The notes: generated from the letters alone by a model not told the origin. Counted from the first letter of the stretch, positions 1 to 8,307 are shown. The stretch: DNA of 33,624 nt from Gp6-AA40 sp046732795 (GCA_046732795.1 JBKPNV010000279.1:1-33624); one strand, 5' to 3'. Made by a program: numbers and translations.

Positions 1-302
1 CACGGCGTGCGATCCATGGCGTCGAATTCCGCAACGACATCGCGCAGAAGCGCCGCGTCCAGCACTTCCTCGATCACCACGTGAGGAAAGGGCTCAGCTG
101 ACCGATACGCGTCAGTATGGGCGCGCAGGATCTCTTTCAGCTTTGCATGCGCCGGGATGTGCGCGCCGAGCCGCTTGGCCCGATCGCGCTCGTCTCGCGT
201 GCGCTTCAATTCGTCTTTAGTTGCGGCAAGACGGTCCTGAGTCAGCCGAAGCGCCTCGTACGTACGGAACACCGGAAGAGATCGACACCACGCGGGCAGC
301 AT
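1..302 (-). CDS. N-terminal part of probable 2OG-Fe(II) oxygenase (cut by window edge)
   Basis: The minus strand is open from an ATG at 302 to the left edge, giving 100 residues and no stop; the C-terminal catalytic part lies outside. Residues 15-45 are charged and helical, probably a short coiled coil rich in R, K, D and E. Residues 71-82 read PFPHVVIEEVLD, which resembles the opening strand of many prolyl-4-hydroxylase-like 2OG-Fe(II) oxygenases (P-[FY]-P-[HY]-[VI]-V-[IV]-x-[DEN]). The HxD…H iron ligands cannot be checked because they would lie beyond the edge. A TACAAT hexamer lies on the minus strand (317 to 312), 9 nt before the ATG, so the transcript may be nearly leaderless. Downstream of the FkbM-like gene on the same strand, it may add a hydroxylation to the glycan pathway (inference). 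Confidence 0.55.
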   Translation of the reverse strand, partial: MLPAWCRSLPVFRTYEALRLTQDRLAATKDELKRTRDERDRAKRLGAHIPAHAKLKEILRAHTDAYRSAEPFPHVVIEEVLDAALLRDVVAEFDAMDRTP

Positions 303-377
303 ACCGGCCGGATTGTACCCTGCGACGACACGGCGTGTGATTTCCTGTTATTCGCGAGGAAATTACACCCGGTGTCT

Positions 378-1340
378 TCAGGCTATCTCGACCAGTGAGA
401 GACCCGCCTTTTCGACGTAGCGAAACACGTCTTCGCCCTGCAGCATCATCACGTCGTACTTCTCGAGCAGGTGGAATGCGCGCTGCGGGTCGCACGCAGG
501 GATATGCGGGGCCAGGTCGTTTCGCACGAAGAATGCGTTGACGCCGGTGGGCTCGACAGCCACGAGCCGGTAACCCTTGCGAGCGCTCAGGCGGGCAAGC
601 GCCGTCAGTGAGGCGCCGTAATACATCGTGTGATGACGATGCCTGTCGAACTTCGCATCGTAAGGCACCGTCACCGATCGCGTCGCGCCGAACATCGAGT
701 TGTATTCGAGGATCACCACCCTAGGAGAACAGGCGGTCATCGCTTCCCAGATCCAATAGTCGTTTCCGTCGAGATCGAGGCTGAAGAGATCGGGCTCGCC
801 GGCGCCCCCGTTGCTCGTGATCACCTCGTCGACGTTCTCGCGTGTCACCCACGCCGTCACTGCGGTGACTGTCGGGAAACGCCGACCCACCTGCGTCATG
901 TGGTCGGCGTGGCCATCGATCATCAGCCCCGGCCAGCCGCACTCACGCGCGAGGAATCCCGAGTTGCCGCCACTCAAGCCCGATCCGATTTCGACGAACC
1001 GACGCTCGCCCACCCCCACTTCGCTCAGGAGGACCAGCGTGAGTCCATCTTCCTGGTTCTGCGAGCTGAGGCGGAAACGGCGAGCGGTGAGGCGTTCGGG
1101 ATAGGGCAGCGCATCGGCGTCGAGGTAGCGTGCTCGCAGCAACGCCTGAACCGCGGGCTCGAGGTGTCGCGTGCGCTGCCACACTTTTTCCACGGTCGCG
1201 AGCTGGCGCTCTATTCGCGAGAGCCGGCGATGGACATCGGCGAGTGACTGTTCGGTCGCCGCAGTGCCCAACGCCGCACCCATCTTCCGTAACAATGACC
1301 GGACCGGATTGCCCGGTGTGTTGCCGTGCCGCTCATTCAT
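378..1340 (-). CDS. FkbM-like SAM-dependent methyltransferase with N-terminal coiled coil
   Basis: This 320-residue protein starts at an ATG (1338-1340). Residues about 30-75 form a heptad-like helical stretch. Then comes a conserved block (DADALPYPERLTARRF…SQNQEDG) and a Rossmann methyltransferase core with motif I RFVEIGSGLSGGN and an acidic strand DLFSLDLDGNDYWIW followed by VVILEYNS. These motifs fit class I, FkbM-type O-methyltransferases, which often methylate sugar hydroxyls in polysaccharide or lipopolysaccharide loci; the acceptor here is unknown. It is clearly paralogous to the 16116-17051 protein over the whole length, including the coiled coil and the SQNQED block, so the family is probably distinct from minimal FkbM domains. 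It is 48 bp downstream of the next minus-strand gene, with a palindromic repeat between them. Confidence 0.75.
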   Translation of the reverse strand: MNERHGNTPGNPVRSLLRKMGAALGTAATEQSLADVHRRLSRIERQLATVEKVWQRTRHLEPAVQALLRARYLDADALPYPERLTARRFRLSSQNQEDGLTLVLLSEVGVGERRFVEIGSGLSGGNSGFLARECGWPGLMIDGHADHMTQVGRRFPTVTAVTAWVTRENVDEVITSNGGAGEPDLFSLDLDGNDYWIWEAMTACSPRVVILEYNSMFGATRSVTVPYDAKFDRHRHHTMYYGASLTALARLSARKGYRLVAVEPTGVNAFFVRNDLAPHIPACDPQRAFHLLEKYDVMMLQGEDVFRYVEKAGLSLVEIA

Positions 1341-1369
1341 GAATGCGTCACCGTGTTCCTGTGAAAACC

Positions 1370-1392
1370 GTGAAGGGGTCTGACCCCTTCAC
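1370..1392. repeat. GGGGTCTGACCCC palindromic repeat overlapping a stop codon
   Basis: This is a near-perfect 23-bp palindrome: 11-bp arms around one central base, core GGGGTCTGACCCC with GTGAA/TTCAC outer arms. It lies between two minus-strand genes, and the TGA of the upstream gene (1389-1391) falls inside its right arm. The same core occurs twice in inverted orientation at 20881-20938. It could form a strong hairpin in RNA, but there is no U-tract after it, so a classical intrinsic terminator is not shown. I take it as a dispersed REP-like element. Confidence 0.75.
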
Positions 1393-2513
1393 AGCAAACT
1401 GCGCAGCAGACCGGCCATCTGAGTGTGGACAACCGAGACGGGAACGCCCATCGCCTGTCCGAGTCTCCAGCTCACATCGAGGTGCGCCGGGACGAGCTCG
1501 GATTCAGTGGAATAGAACGAGATCGACGGCACGCCGTAAAAGGGGCCGACGTACGCGAGCCCACCATAGGTGCCGACGAATGCGCGTGCATGGCTGATGA
1601 TCTCGGTCTGAATCTCGAGGTTCTGCTCCAGCATCATGAGGCGATCGACGCGATAGACACCCGATCCGGGCACGTCCAGATCTTCGTGCTCATCGGGCCG
1701 CAGCCCGGTGTTCAGAAGGACCACCGGCACGTCGCGGCTGATCGATCGCACAGTGTCCATCGCAAAACGCCGGTTCTCCGCGGTATCGGGAAACGACGGG
1801 CGGAAGTAGAACCGGACGGCCACGAACTCCTTCGGCAGATCCTTCAGCGCCTGGCTCCGATCAAGCGGCTCCAGCCGGCGGTACTCGGTGTGGTACTTCA
1901 GCAGGCCCATACCGGCCTTCTCGAACCAGCAAAAGCGCAGCAGCGTGTACATCAGCGAAGGATGCAGAAGCTCCACGTGCCGGAGTCGCGCGTGCTGCCG
2001 GGCCCGCTCAACGATGTCGTGATCCATCTGCTCGACCTGGTATTGCTTCTGGTGGCCGGCCTTGTCCCAGCGTGCCTCGTTGGCCTGCCGGTATTCGTCC
2101 AGTGAAAACAGGGTGAAGACATCCACGTATTCGCGCGTCAGGTGACGATACCAGGGCGCGGCGCCGCCCCGTGACACGACGACGAGCCGCCGACGATCGA
2201 GCTCGTAGCTGCGGAGCGCCCAGTTGAGAAACGGAATCCAGTACAGCAACTCGAAACCAACTTCCCCGACCCAGGGCCCGACGAGGATGGGGGCGTCAGT
2301 GCGTTGAATGCGTTCGAGCTCTCGCTTGAGTCCCTCGGCCGTGGCGGCGGATGGGATTTGATCGAGTTCCTCCTTGAGCAGAGCCGGGATCACGCGCCGG
2401 CGGACGACCGGTATCGCTCGAAGCATCTTGAGCGAGAGCAGACCGGGACGCCGGATGGCCTCGAACCCGGCGTCGAGTGCCCGCCTGCGAATCTGCGCGC
2501 GCCGCTTGCTCAA
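1389..2513 (-). CDS. Uncharacterised GT-B-like polysaccharide-locus protein
   Basis: About 374 residues. The open frame runs upstream to 2879, but that part overlaps the GT2 gene and reads as arginine-rich shadow sequence. The likely start is the TTG at 2511-2513, which overlaps the GT2 stop (TTGA arrangement) and suggests translational coupling; an ATG at 2426 is the alternative. Recognisable stretches are GPWVGEVGFELLYWIPFLNW near the N-terminus, a central FVAVRFYFRPSFPDT, and near the C-terminus EIISHARAFVGTYGGLAYVGP followed by GVPSISFY. The last resembles the nucleotide-sugar-binding half of GT-B glycosyltransferases, where a small GG turn precedes a conserved G-V-P. No named family is recognised with certainty; a glycosyltransferase is the best guess. 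The stop lies inside the palindrome at 1370-1392. Confidence 0.7.
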   Translation of the reverse strand: MSKRRAQIRRRALDAGFEAIRRPGLLSLKMLRAIPVVRRRVIPALLKEELDQIPSAATAEGLKRELERIQRTDAPILVGPWVGEVGFELLYWIPFLNWALRSYELDRRRLVVVSRGGAAPWYRHLTREYVDVFTLFSLDEYRQANEARWDKAGHQKQYQVEQMDHDIVERARQHARLRHVELLHPSLMYTLLRFCWFEKAGMGLLKYHTEYRRLEPLDRSQALKDLPKEFVAVRFYFRPSFPDTAENRRFAMDTVRSISRDVPVVLLNTGLRPDEHEDLDVPGSGVYRVDRLMMLEQNLEIQTEIISHARAFVGTYGGLAYVGPFYGVPSISFYSTESELVPAHLDVSWRLGQAMGVPVSVVHTQMAGLLRSLL

Positions 2514-3517
2514 GGCCTGGGAACCCCGAGGTATTCGTTCAAGTGCGCCATCAACCAGTTTTTCACTCCTTGCCTGCGAATAGCGGCGCCGACGAGGCGT
2601 ACCCGCCGCCTCTGAGCACCGAGCCACTCCGCCAGATGAGCGAGAGCCCCGCGCATCGTCTGCCGCACGTGCACGAACGTCGCACACACGAAGTAGAGTG
2701 CAGCGGCAACGATGCCGGCTGCGCGGGAGACCTCCGGCAGGCCGTCGCCACGGACCGTGAACGTCCACAACAGGCTCGCGCTGTGACTCAACCACCACGG
2801 CACGTACGCATACAGCGGCCGTCTCGACAGAAAGAAGCTTGCTCGTTGGCGTTCGAGGCTGAAGACGCGGCCGTACCACCGACGAAACCAGAGTACCTCT
2901 GAAACCTGCTTGAACTGACCGTAGAGCGACAGTTCAGCGAACAACAACCGGTCCGGTATGACGACTTTCCGGTACACCCCTGCCCGTTGCAACACGCCTA
3001 TTCGATACAGACCGTACACCATGTTGCCGGCCCGCATGTGGCGGATGCCGACGCGCAAACGAGCCCATCGATTGGTCAGCCGGTGCGTATCGAACCGCCA
3101 GGGCAGGCGCTTGAGCAGTTCGCCGGACGCACCGATGCGGCGGTTCAACGGATACGCAAGGACAACGTCCGGGTTCGCGTCGAGCGCATCCACGAGCGCT
3201 TGCAACCACCGCGGATGCCACAGATCGTGATCGCTCACCCAGGCGAAGTACTCGGCATCCGGATGACGTTCGTACGCGAGCGCCAGCGCTTTTCGTGAGT
3301 TGTCGATCAGACCAAGCCGTTCGCTGTTCTCACAGATCCAGACGCGGGGATCGAGCGCTTCGTACTCTCGTGCAATCTGCGGCGTCCCGTCGGTCGACTG
3401 GTCGTCGACCAGCACCAGCGCGAAGTCGGTAAAGGTCTGGTTGAGAACGGATTCAATCGCTTCTCTGAAATGAGCCGCGTGATTGAACAGTGGCGAACCG
3501 AGAATGACGCGGGGCAT
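2510..3517 (-). CDS. GT2 family glycosyltransferase with C-terminal hydrophobic region
   Basis: A GT-A fold family 2 glycosyltransferase of about 335 residues. From the ATG at 3517 it begins directly with the first strand (PRVILGSPLFNHAAHF…SVLNQTFTDFALVLVDDQSTDGT). The second acidic motif is WVSDHDLWHPRW, a DxD-like HD pair typical of GT2 metal and nucleotide binding. The chain continues with an acceptor region (NMVYGLYR, VVIPDRLLFAEL) and a moderately hydrophobic stretch (WWLSHSASLLW…AAALYFVCATFV) that could associate with the membrane. A GTG at 3586 gives 23 more residues and has a GAGGT a few bases upstream, so the start is uncertain. It is translationally coupled to the GT-B-like gene downstream. 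The donor and acceptor sugars cannot be read from the sequence. Confidence 0.82.
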   Translation of the reverse strand: MPRVILGSPLFNHAAHFREAIESVLNQTFTDFALVLVDDQSTDGTPQIAREYEALDPRVWICENSERLGLIDNSRKALALAYERHPDAEYFAWVSDHDLWHPRWLQALVDALDANPDVVLAYPLNRRIGASGELLKRLPWRFDTHRLTNRWARLRVGIRHMRAGNMVYGLYRIGVLQRAGVYRKVVIPDRLLFAELSLYGQFKQVSEVLWFRRWYGRVFSLERQRASFFLSRRPLYAYVPWWLSHSASLLWTFTVRGDGLPEVSRAAGIVAAALYFVCATFVHVRQTMRGALAHLAEWLGAQRRRVRLVGAAIRRQGVKNWLMAHLNEYLGVPRP

Positions 3518-3640
3518 GCCCAGAGGCAAATCATACTTCGATGGATTCCGTGTCGACGTCTTCGGAAGCAGAGAGGGTCGCACCACGACCTCGAGTCACG
3601 AGGCTATTCGGACGCAGAAGTCGACGCGTCGTGGCACTAG

Positions 3641-3901
3641 GGACATCGTCACGGTGACAGGAGCGAGCCGGACAGGCGTGGCGGTCGATATATCGCGCTG
3701 TCTGCATCTGGGAAGCCGCGTCATCGAGGGGTCGTTCCGGTTGTGCTTCTATCTCAGTACTGCACGTCGCACGGATCGACCAACGTCTATGGCGTCGAGC
3801 CATTCGCAGACGATCCGGTGCGGTATCTCGCGGTGAAGCACAGTACCGAGCCCCGCCGCACCCGCGCCGCGGATTACACGCACCCGATCATGGGCGGGTA
3901 A
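3641..3901 (+). pseudogene. Possible gene remnant, open plus frame without a clear start
   Basis: Between the GT2 gene and the next convergent membrane-protein gene are about 320 bp without a standard gene. The plus frame from 3641 (after TAG 3638-3640) to TAA 3899-3901 is open for 86 codons. From 3731 it reads like protein (VVPVVLLSQYCTSHGSTN, then YGVEPFADDPVRYLAVKH), and roughly three quarters of third positions are G or C, as in the neighbouring genes. No ATG start with a ribosome-binding site precedes it, so if real it is the 3' end of a decayed or truncated gene. I recognise no family. The minus-strand membrane-protein gene ends three bases further on. It could also be chance. Confidence 0.28.
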
Positions 3902-3904
3902 CAA

Positions 3905-5587
3905 TCAGTTCTCTACTTCAAATCGGTCGCGATCGATCCTCGCCGTGTCCTCGACGACGGGATTCATGACGATCGCGCGAACGCGATCTCGGGAGGGCTG
4001 GCGCAAGCGGTAAGTCCATGTCCGCCCGCTGGGATCGCGATCGACACGCGTGGCCTCGCTGAGACCGAGTTCCGCCTCCAGGCGCGCGCGCGCGGCATCA
4101 TCGACGTCTGGCTTCCAACGAATGTCGAAGGGTGTCGAGGGTGGCCGGGCAACGTTGTCCGCGACCGCATCCGGCGGCCGTATCGCCGCGTCGGTTCCGG
4201 GTCTGAACCGGCGCTCGAACAGCGCGTAGGTCCATGCCGGATCGTGACGAGGGTCGTCCGGAGTCGACCTGAGCGCCGCCGTCCGCAGTGCCAGCAGAAC
4301 GTCCGTCTGCGGTTGTGTCGTTCCGCCAAGCTCGGCGTATCGCTCGGTCCATTCGAGATGAAGATCCCACGCAGAGTCGCGCAACTGGAAGAACGTCTCG
4401 GCACTGCGGATGACCCATGCCATCCCGATCACCGTAACGGCACCGTACGCGAGACGCCGCGTCCACCCCCGCCGCCGCAGCCAGTCGTCCTCGAGCAGTC
4501 GCGCGACGGTGACGTAGAGCAGCACCGCATACCCCACGCCCGCGGACAACGCGATGCGGTCGCGCGTGTAGAGAAATCCCAGAGCGCTTCCGAAAACGAT
4601 CAGCGTGACGCCGACGCCGAGCAACAGTCGATCTCGGGGTGACGCGCGTCTTGCGACGAACAGCGCCGCAACAACCACGGCTGTCGTCAACACCGACGAC
4701 CCGACCTGAATCCATTGCCAGAGTGGCGTTTCGCCCCGGAGCAGTGACTGCACGAAGCGATAGACACCGGCTCGTGGCTCGGAGAACAGCACCGTGAGGA
4801 GTGTCGCTACGATGTTGTACGACCAGAAGAGCCATGGAGCGTGCTCGAAGATGTTGCGCAGCGATTCGGGATTCACGTCCGAGAATCCAAGCCCGGAACT
4901 CGTATAAATTCCGAACGAGTCGCCCACCGTGCCGAAGCCGAGCCGGATGCCGAGGTACAAGGCGACCGCGCCGACAGCGCTCAGCACACCCCGGGCGCTG
5001 ACGCCCGGCGCCTCCAGCCACCACAGGATTGCGAGCAGCGGGGCGATGAGGAGCCCTGATTCGAGCAACAGGAGCGCCGCCAGGGTGAGGGGGAAATAGA
5101 TCCAGTCGCGCGCCCGCGTGCGTGTGTCGAGCGCAAGAGTCGTCGCCAGCAGCAACAGAACCAACCCGCCCGAATGATGATTCAACGGCCAGAAGCCAAA
5201 CAGGACTCGTGTGCTGTGCAGCCCGACGAGACAACTGAGCGCCACGCAGGCGGCGATCGCGCGGTGGATGGTCATCGGCCGGAACAACCAGATGAGGAGT
5301 GCGAGCACCGCAGCAAACTGCAGCAGCACTATCGTTTGATACAACCACAACCGCAGCCCGGCGATCTGGTACGCGGCCTTCACACCAAGTGTGAAGAGGG
5401 GACGATACTCGACGTCACGAGAGAACGCGTTGCGAATCGAATCCTGCCAGCCCCAGGACGTGGCATCACGAAGCACGTTGACGACGTCCACGTACGGCCA
5501 CGGGATCGCAAAGAAGGCGAGGCCAAGGGCCATGGTCCAGCCCAACGCCCACGCCGTAGGAAGCCAGTACGATCGCCGAGCGGTCAT
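3905..5587 (-). CDS. Polytopic GT-C-like membrane protein, short type, with C-terminal VEDT module
   Basis: An integral membrane protein of about 560 residues with roughly ten or more hydrophobic helices over its first 390 residues, then a soluble C-terminal region. The start is taken as the ATG at 5585-5587, directly after an in-frame TTG. The first loop carries RDVEYRPLFTLGVKAAYQ, also present in the paralog at 18334-19971. The soluble tail contains an ALFERRF block and ends in the shared module (residues about 487-560): FDIRWKP…RTWTYRLRQ…NPVVEDTARIDRDRF. An acidic/arginine first loop and a soluble tail after many helices are typical of GT-C transferases using polyprenyl-linked donors, but function is inferred from architecture only. 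It is divergent from the 5622 gene across a 34-bp spacer. Confidence 0.78.
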   Translation of the reverse strand: MTARRSYWLPTAWALGWTMALGLAFFAIPWPYVDVVNVLRDATSWGWQDSIRNAFSRDVEYRPLFTLGVKAAYQIAGLRLWLYQTIVLLQFAAVLALLIWLFRPMTIHRAIAACVALSCLVGLHSTRVLFGFWPLNHHSGGLVLLLLATTLALDTRTRARDWIYFPLTLAALLLLESGLLIAPLLAILWWLEAPGVSARGVLSAVGAVALYLGIRLGFGTVGDSFGIYTSSGLGFSDVNPESLRNIFEHAPWLFWSYNIVATLLTVLFSEPRAGVYRFVQSLLRGETPLWQWIQVGSSVLTTAVVVAALFVARRASPRDRLLLGVGVTLIVFGSALGFLYTRDRIALSAGVGYAVLLYVTVARLLEDDWLRRRGWTRRLAYGAVTVIGMAWVIRSAETFFQLRDSAWDLHLEWTERYAELGGTTQPQTDVLLALRTAALRSTPDDPRHDPAWTYALFERRFRPGTDAAIRPPDAVADNVARPPSTPFDIRWKPDVDDAARARLEAELGLSEATRVDRDPSGRTWTYRLRQPSRDRVRAIVMNPVVEDTARIDRDRFEVEN

Positions 5588-5599
5588 CAAGGAATCGGA

Positions 5600-5609
5600 A
5601 TAGTACTAT
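5600..5609. promoter_or_regulatory. Palindromic bidirectional -10-like element ATAGTACTAT
   Basis: The 34-bp spacer between two divergent membrane-protein genes contains the perfect palindrome ATAGTACTAT. It presents a TACTAT hexamer on each strand, each 12 nt from its start codon (GTG 5622 on plus, ATG 5587 on minus). A shared, nearly leaderless bidirectional promoter is a reasonable reading. No convincing -35 hexamer is seen, and neither start has a clear Shine-Dalgarno. Confidence 0.35.
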
Positions 5610-5621
5610 GACGTCCAGTTC

Positions 5622-7568
5622 GTGAAACCGCCTGCGCGACTCGCACAGCCCCTCGCCCCCATCGATCGAACACTGACGTCGATCGTCGCCGCCGGCACAT
5701 TCGTGCTGCGATGGCTGACGCTCGACTTCGACAATGACTACTTCATGCACATGGCATGGGCCGCCGACATGCTGCGCGGCCAATGGCCCGTGCGTGACTT
5801 CGTGGAGCCCGGCTTCCCGCTTCAGACCTGGCTGGCCTATGCCGGCCTCCGGTTGGGCGGCTATCAGCTCTCGTGGGAGGGCGCCATCGCGTGCGCGTTC
5901 ATCTCGCTCAGCGTCGCGCTCACTTACGTCCTCTGTCGTCGCATGGACGTACCGCGATGGCTGTCGGTCGTCGCGGTTGTGATCGCCTTCGCGACGTTTC
6001 CGCGCTTGTATACCTACCCGAAGGCGTTTGTGTATCCCGCCGCGATGTGGGCACTGCTCCGCTACCAGAGTCACCCGAGCGCCCAATCCCTGTTCCTCAT
6101 CGTGCTCGCGACTGCCGTCGCGTTTCTCTTTCGCCACGATCATGCGGCCTGGATCGTGGCACCCACACTTATCGGGCTGGCCTTTTGCCACTGGCGAAAT
6201 CCGAGATTTCTCGCACGGACGATCATGTCCTACGGGATCGCGAGCGTGGTGATGGTCTCACCATGGCTCGTCTGGGTCGCCGTGTCAGGGCACGCAGGTC
6301 AATACGCGCGCTTTCTCGTGGAACGGGGTGAAGGCCTCACCGACCGGGCCCGCCTGCCACTGCAGATCTTCGAGTTCGACTTCACAGCTCCGCTCGTCAC
6401 GATCGCGCCCGTAGACCATCCCGTCATCGGCGTCCGATGGGCAGCGACGTCGCTACCCCAGCAGCGCCGCGCGCTGGAGGAGCGCTATCGCCTTCAGCCA
6501 TTGCTGGACGATCCGGATCGATATCGTTTGACCGACGTCGACGCGGACAACGTCAAGGCGCTGATCAGCGATCCGGCGGTCGAGGACACCAGCGGTATCG
6601 ACAGGAGGTCGCTGCGGACGCCTGACGGCGCATTTCCATGGCTGTATCTGCAAGTGCAGCGATACGTGCCGCTCATCCGACTGCGCCTGTTTCCGGGGTT
6701 TGTGACACCGGCCAACGCCGAGCCGTGGCTCACGGATGTGACGTTCTTCATCCCGTGGTTCGTTGTGGCCGTCGAGCTCGTGCGGAGGACAGGCGCGCGG
6801 CAAGACACTGACAGGGGCGCCGCCGCGCTCATCATCCCGACGGCGCTGTTGTCGATCATCACCTATCAAACACTGATACGCGCATCCCCGGACTCGCGAC
6901 TCGGCGACATCGTGGCCTTGACCGGTTTCCTGCTCGCATGGGCTGCCTGGCGCATGTGGACGTTGAGCGGGATCTCGCGGTTGGTCGTACGGCCGGTGAC
7001 GGTCGCGGTGCTGCTGCTCACGGTTGCAAGCGCGATCGTCTATGGACACGTGATCAATCGCGCCGCCGGTGTCGGCGTGGACGGGCCAACCAATTTCGTG
7101 CGACGACTGTCTGGCGTTGGCGTTTTGTACGCCACGAGGCCGCTCGATCTGTACGCCCCACCGGGGGTGACCGGCCTTCCGCGCCTGTCGCGATGGCTCA
7201 ACGAGTGCACCGGCGACACAGCCAGAGTCGCTTTGATCGGATTCGAACCGCAGGTGTTCTTCCTGTCCGAGCGGGGATTTGCAGGCGGACTGGCGTTTTA
7301 CGATCTCGGCTGGAATAGCGCCGACGACGATCAGGCGCTCGTCATCGCGCGCTGGTCGCGGCAAGAGGTCCCGGTCGTTCTCGCGATGGATTCGGAGTGG
7401 GGATCGTTCTCGCGAGACTACAAGGCGATTCGTCGCTGGATTGATGAGAACTATGACGTGGTGGCGCATTCCGCGTTCGATGGTGGCAAGCCGTTGACGG
7501 TGCTCACAAACCGATCACATCCGTCAGTGCGGGAGCATCAATCGACAGGTCTTCCTTGCTTTCGGTGA
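5622..7568 (+). CDS. Polytopic GT-C-like membrane glycosyltransferase, long type, internal VEDT module
   Basis: 648 residues from a GTG start; no better start is visible. The first extracytoplasmic loop has NDYFMHMAW (38-46) and RDFVEPGFP (58-66), the acidic loop expected of ArnT/PMT-like GT-C enzymes, where an Asp is catalytic. Next come RLYTYPKAF and FRHDHAAW at helix boundaries, repeated in the paralogs. Residues about 268-328 hold the shared module (VIGVRW…SDPAVEDTSGIDR) in a long loop, followed by more helices. The C-terminal soluble domain has NECTGDTARV (Cys529), GFEPQVFFLSERGFAGG and a terminal LPCF (Cys646). It is the only long-type paralog on the plus strand and is convergent with the acyltransferase gene at 7600. 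A polyprenyl-phosphate-sugar-dependent transferase is likely; the substrate is unknown. Confidence 0.8.
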   Translation: MKPPARLAQPLAPIDRTLTSIVAAGTFVLRWLTLDFDNDYFMHMAWAADMLRGQWPVRDFVEPGFPLQTWLAYAGLRLGGYQLSWEGAIACAFISLSVALTYVLCRRMDVPRWLSVVAVVIAFATFPRLYTYPKAFVYPAAMWALLRYQSHPSAQSLFLIVLATAVAFLFRHDHAAWIVAPTLIGLAFCHWRNPRFLARTIMSYGIASVVMVSPWLVWVAVSGHAGQYARFLVERGEGLTDRARLPLQIFEFDFTAPLVTIAPVDHPVIGVRWAATSLPQQRRALEERYRLQPLLDDPDRYRLTDVDADNVKALISDPAVEDTSGIDRRSLRTPDGAFPWLYLQVQRYVPLIRLRLFPGFVTPANAEPWLTDVTFFIPWFVVAVELVRRTGARQDTDRGAAALIIPTALLSIITYQTLIRASPDSRLGDIVALTGFLLAWAAWRMWTLSGISRLVVRPVTVAVLLLTVASAIVYGHVINRAAGVGVDGPTNFVRRLSGVGVLYATRPLDLYAPPGVTGLPRLSRWLNECTGDTARVALIGFEPQVFFLSERGFAGGLAFYDLGWNSADDDQALVIARWSRQEVPVVLAMDSEWGSFSRDYKAIRRWIDENYDVVAHSAFDGGKPLTVLTNRSHPSVREHQSTGLPCFR

Positions 7569-7599
7569 CCACGCTCGTCCAACGGCGGTCAATCTCCCG

Positions 7600-8280
7600 T
7601 CAGACGGGCACGCCGAAATCCTCGGAGTTGCGGGCGAGCCGGCGTGCGGGATTCCCGACCCACACACCGCCTGGAGTCTGGATGCTCGTCGTGACCACCG
7701 CACCCATTCCGATGACGCTGTCATGGGCAATGGCAAGGCGATCGCCGATGCTGCTGTTGGCGCCGATGAAGCAGCGCTCGCCGATGCTCGTGAACCCGTT
7801 GACGACGGCGCCCGATGCGATGAAACAGTCGTTGCCGATGACGCAGCGATGAGTGATCGTCGCGGCCGCCCACAACGTGACATCGTCTCCGAGTCGAGAG
7901 TGATGCTGGATCACGCACGACTCGGGGACGAAGCAGTTCTCGCCGATGACGGTGTTCGGCCAGACCACGGCACGAGTGCTGACGTACGACTCGCAGCGAA
8001 ACCCCAGACCCTTGACGCGACCGAAGAGGCGGCGCCGTACCCGATTCAGTGCGTTGAACGAGATGGCGACGTAGGCGCCGAATTCGTCCGGAGGGTAGCG
8101 GTCGACCAGGGTCTCGAGCGCGACGATCGGAAGCCCGTACATATCCGATTTCGAGAGGTAGGCGCCCTCGACGGCGAAGGCCGCGACGGCATGCGGAGAG
8201 TCATGCGTGAAGTACTCGTATGCGATTTCGGCCGTCTCGCCGGCCCCGACGATGATGAGCTTCCGACCCATGTCTGACAT
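7600..8280 (-). CDS. NeuD/PglD-like hexapeptide-repeat acyltransferase
   Basis: 226 residues from ATG 8280, preceded by GAGGAG at a good distance; an internal ATG at 8271 is possible. The N-terminal third is a Rossmann-like domain opening with KLIIVGAGETAEIAYEYF, as in NeuD/PglD proteins. The C-terminal half is a left-handed beta-helix of hexapeptide repeats (NTVIGENCFV, GNDCFIASGAVV, GERCFIGANSSIG, DSVIGMGAVVT) ending VWVGNPARRL. Family members transfer acetyl groups from acetyl-CoA to amino or hydroxyl groups of nucleotide sugars or sialic acids. The catalytic His is probably in the HHSRLG or THRCVIG turns. It is the last gene of a long minus-strand series, 27 bp after the FemAB-like gene. 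Its paralog at 27197 shares N-terminal domain features such as the F.RDSPHEV/FTHDSPHAV stretch. Confidence 0.85.
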   Translation of the reverse strand: MSDMGRKLIIVGAGETAEIAYEYFTHDSPHAVAAFAVEGAYLSKSDMYGLPIVALETLVDRYPPDEFGAYVAISFNALNRVRRRLFGRVKGLGFRCESYVSTRAVVWPNTVIGENCFVPESCVIQHHSRLGDDVTLWAAATITHRCVIGNDCFIASGAVVNGFTSIGERCFIGANSSIGDRLAIAHDSVIGMGAVVTTSIQTPGGVWVGNPARRLARNSEDFGVPV

Positions 8281-8307
8281 CGTGGCTCCTCGAGCGGCGT
8301 GTGCCCC

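Noticed and set aside
2514..2879. N-terminal extension of the GT-B-like gene up to a GTG at 2879
   Set aside because: It overlaps the GT2 coding sequence and translates to arginine/serine-rich sequence typical of a shadow frame; the TTG at 2513 next to the GT2 stop is a better start.
5466..6191. 241-codon minus frame across the divergent spacer
   Set aside because: It lies antisense to the 5622 membrane protein, is very rich in charged residues and has no recognisable motif.
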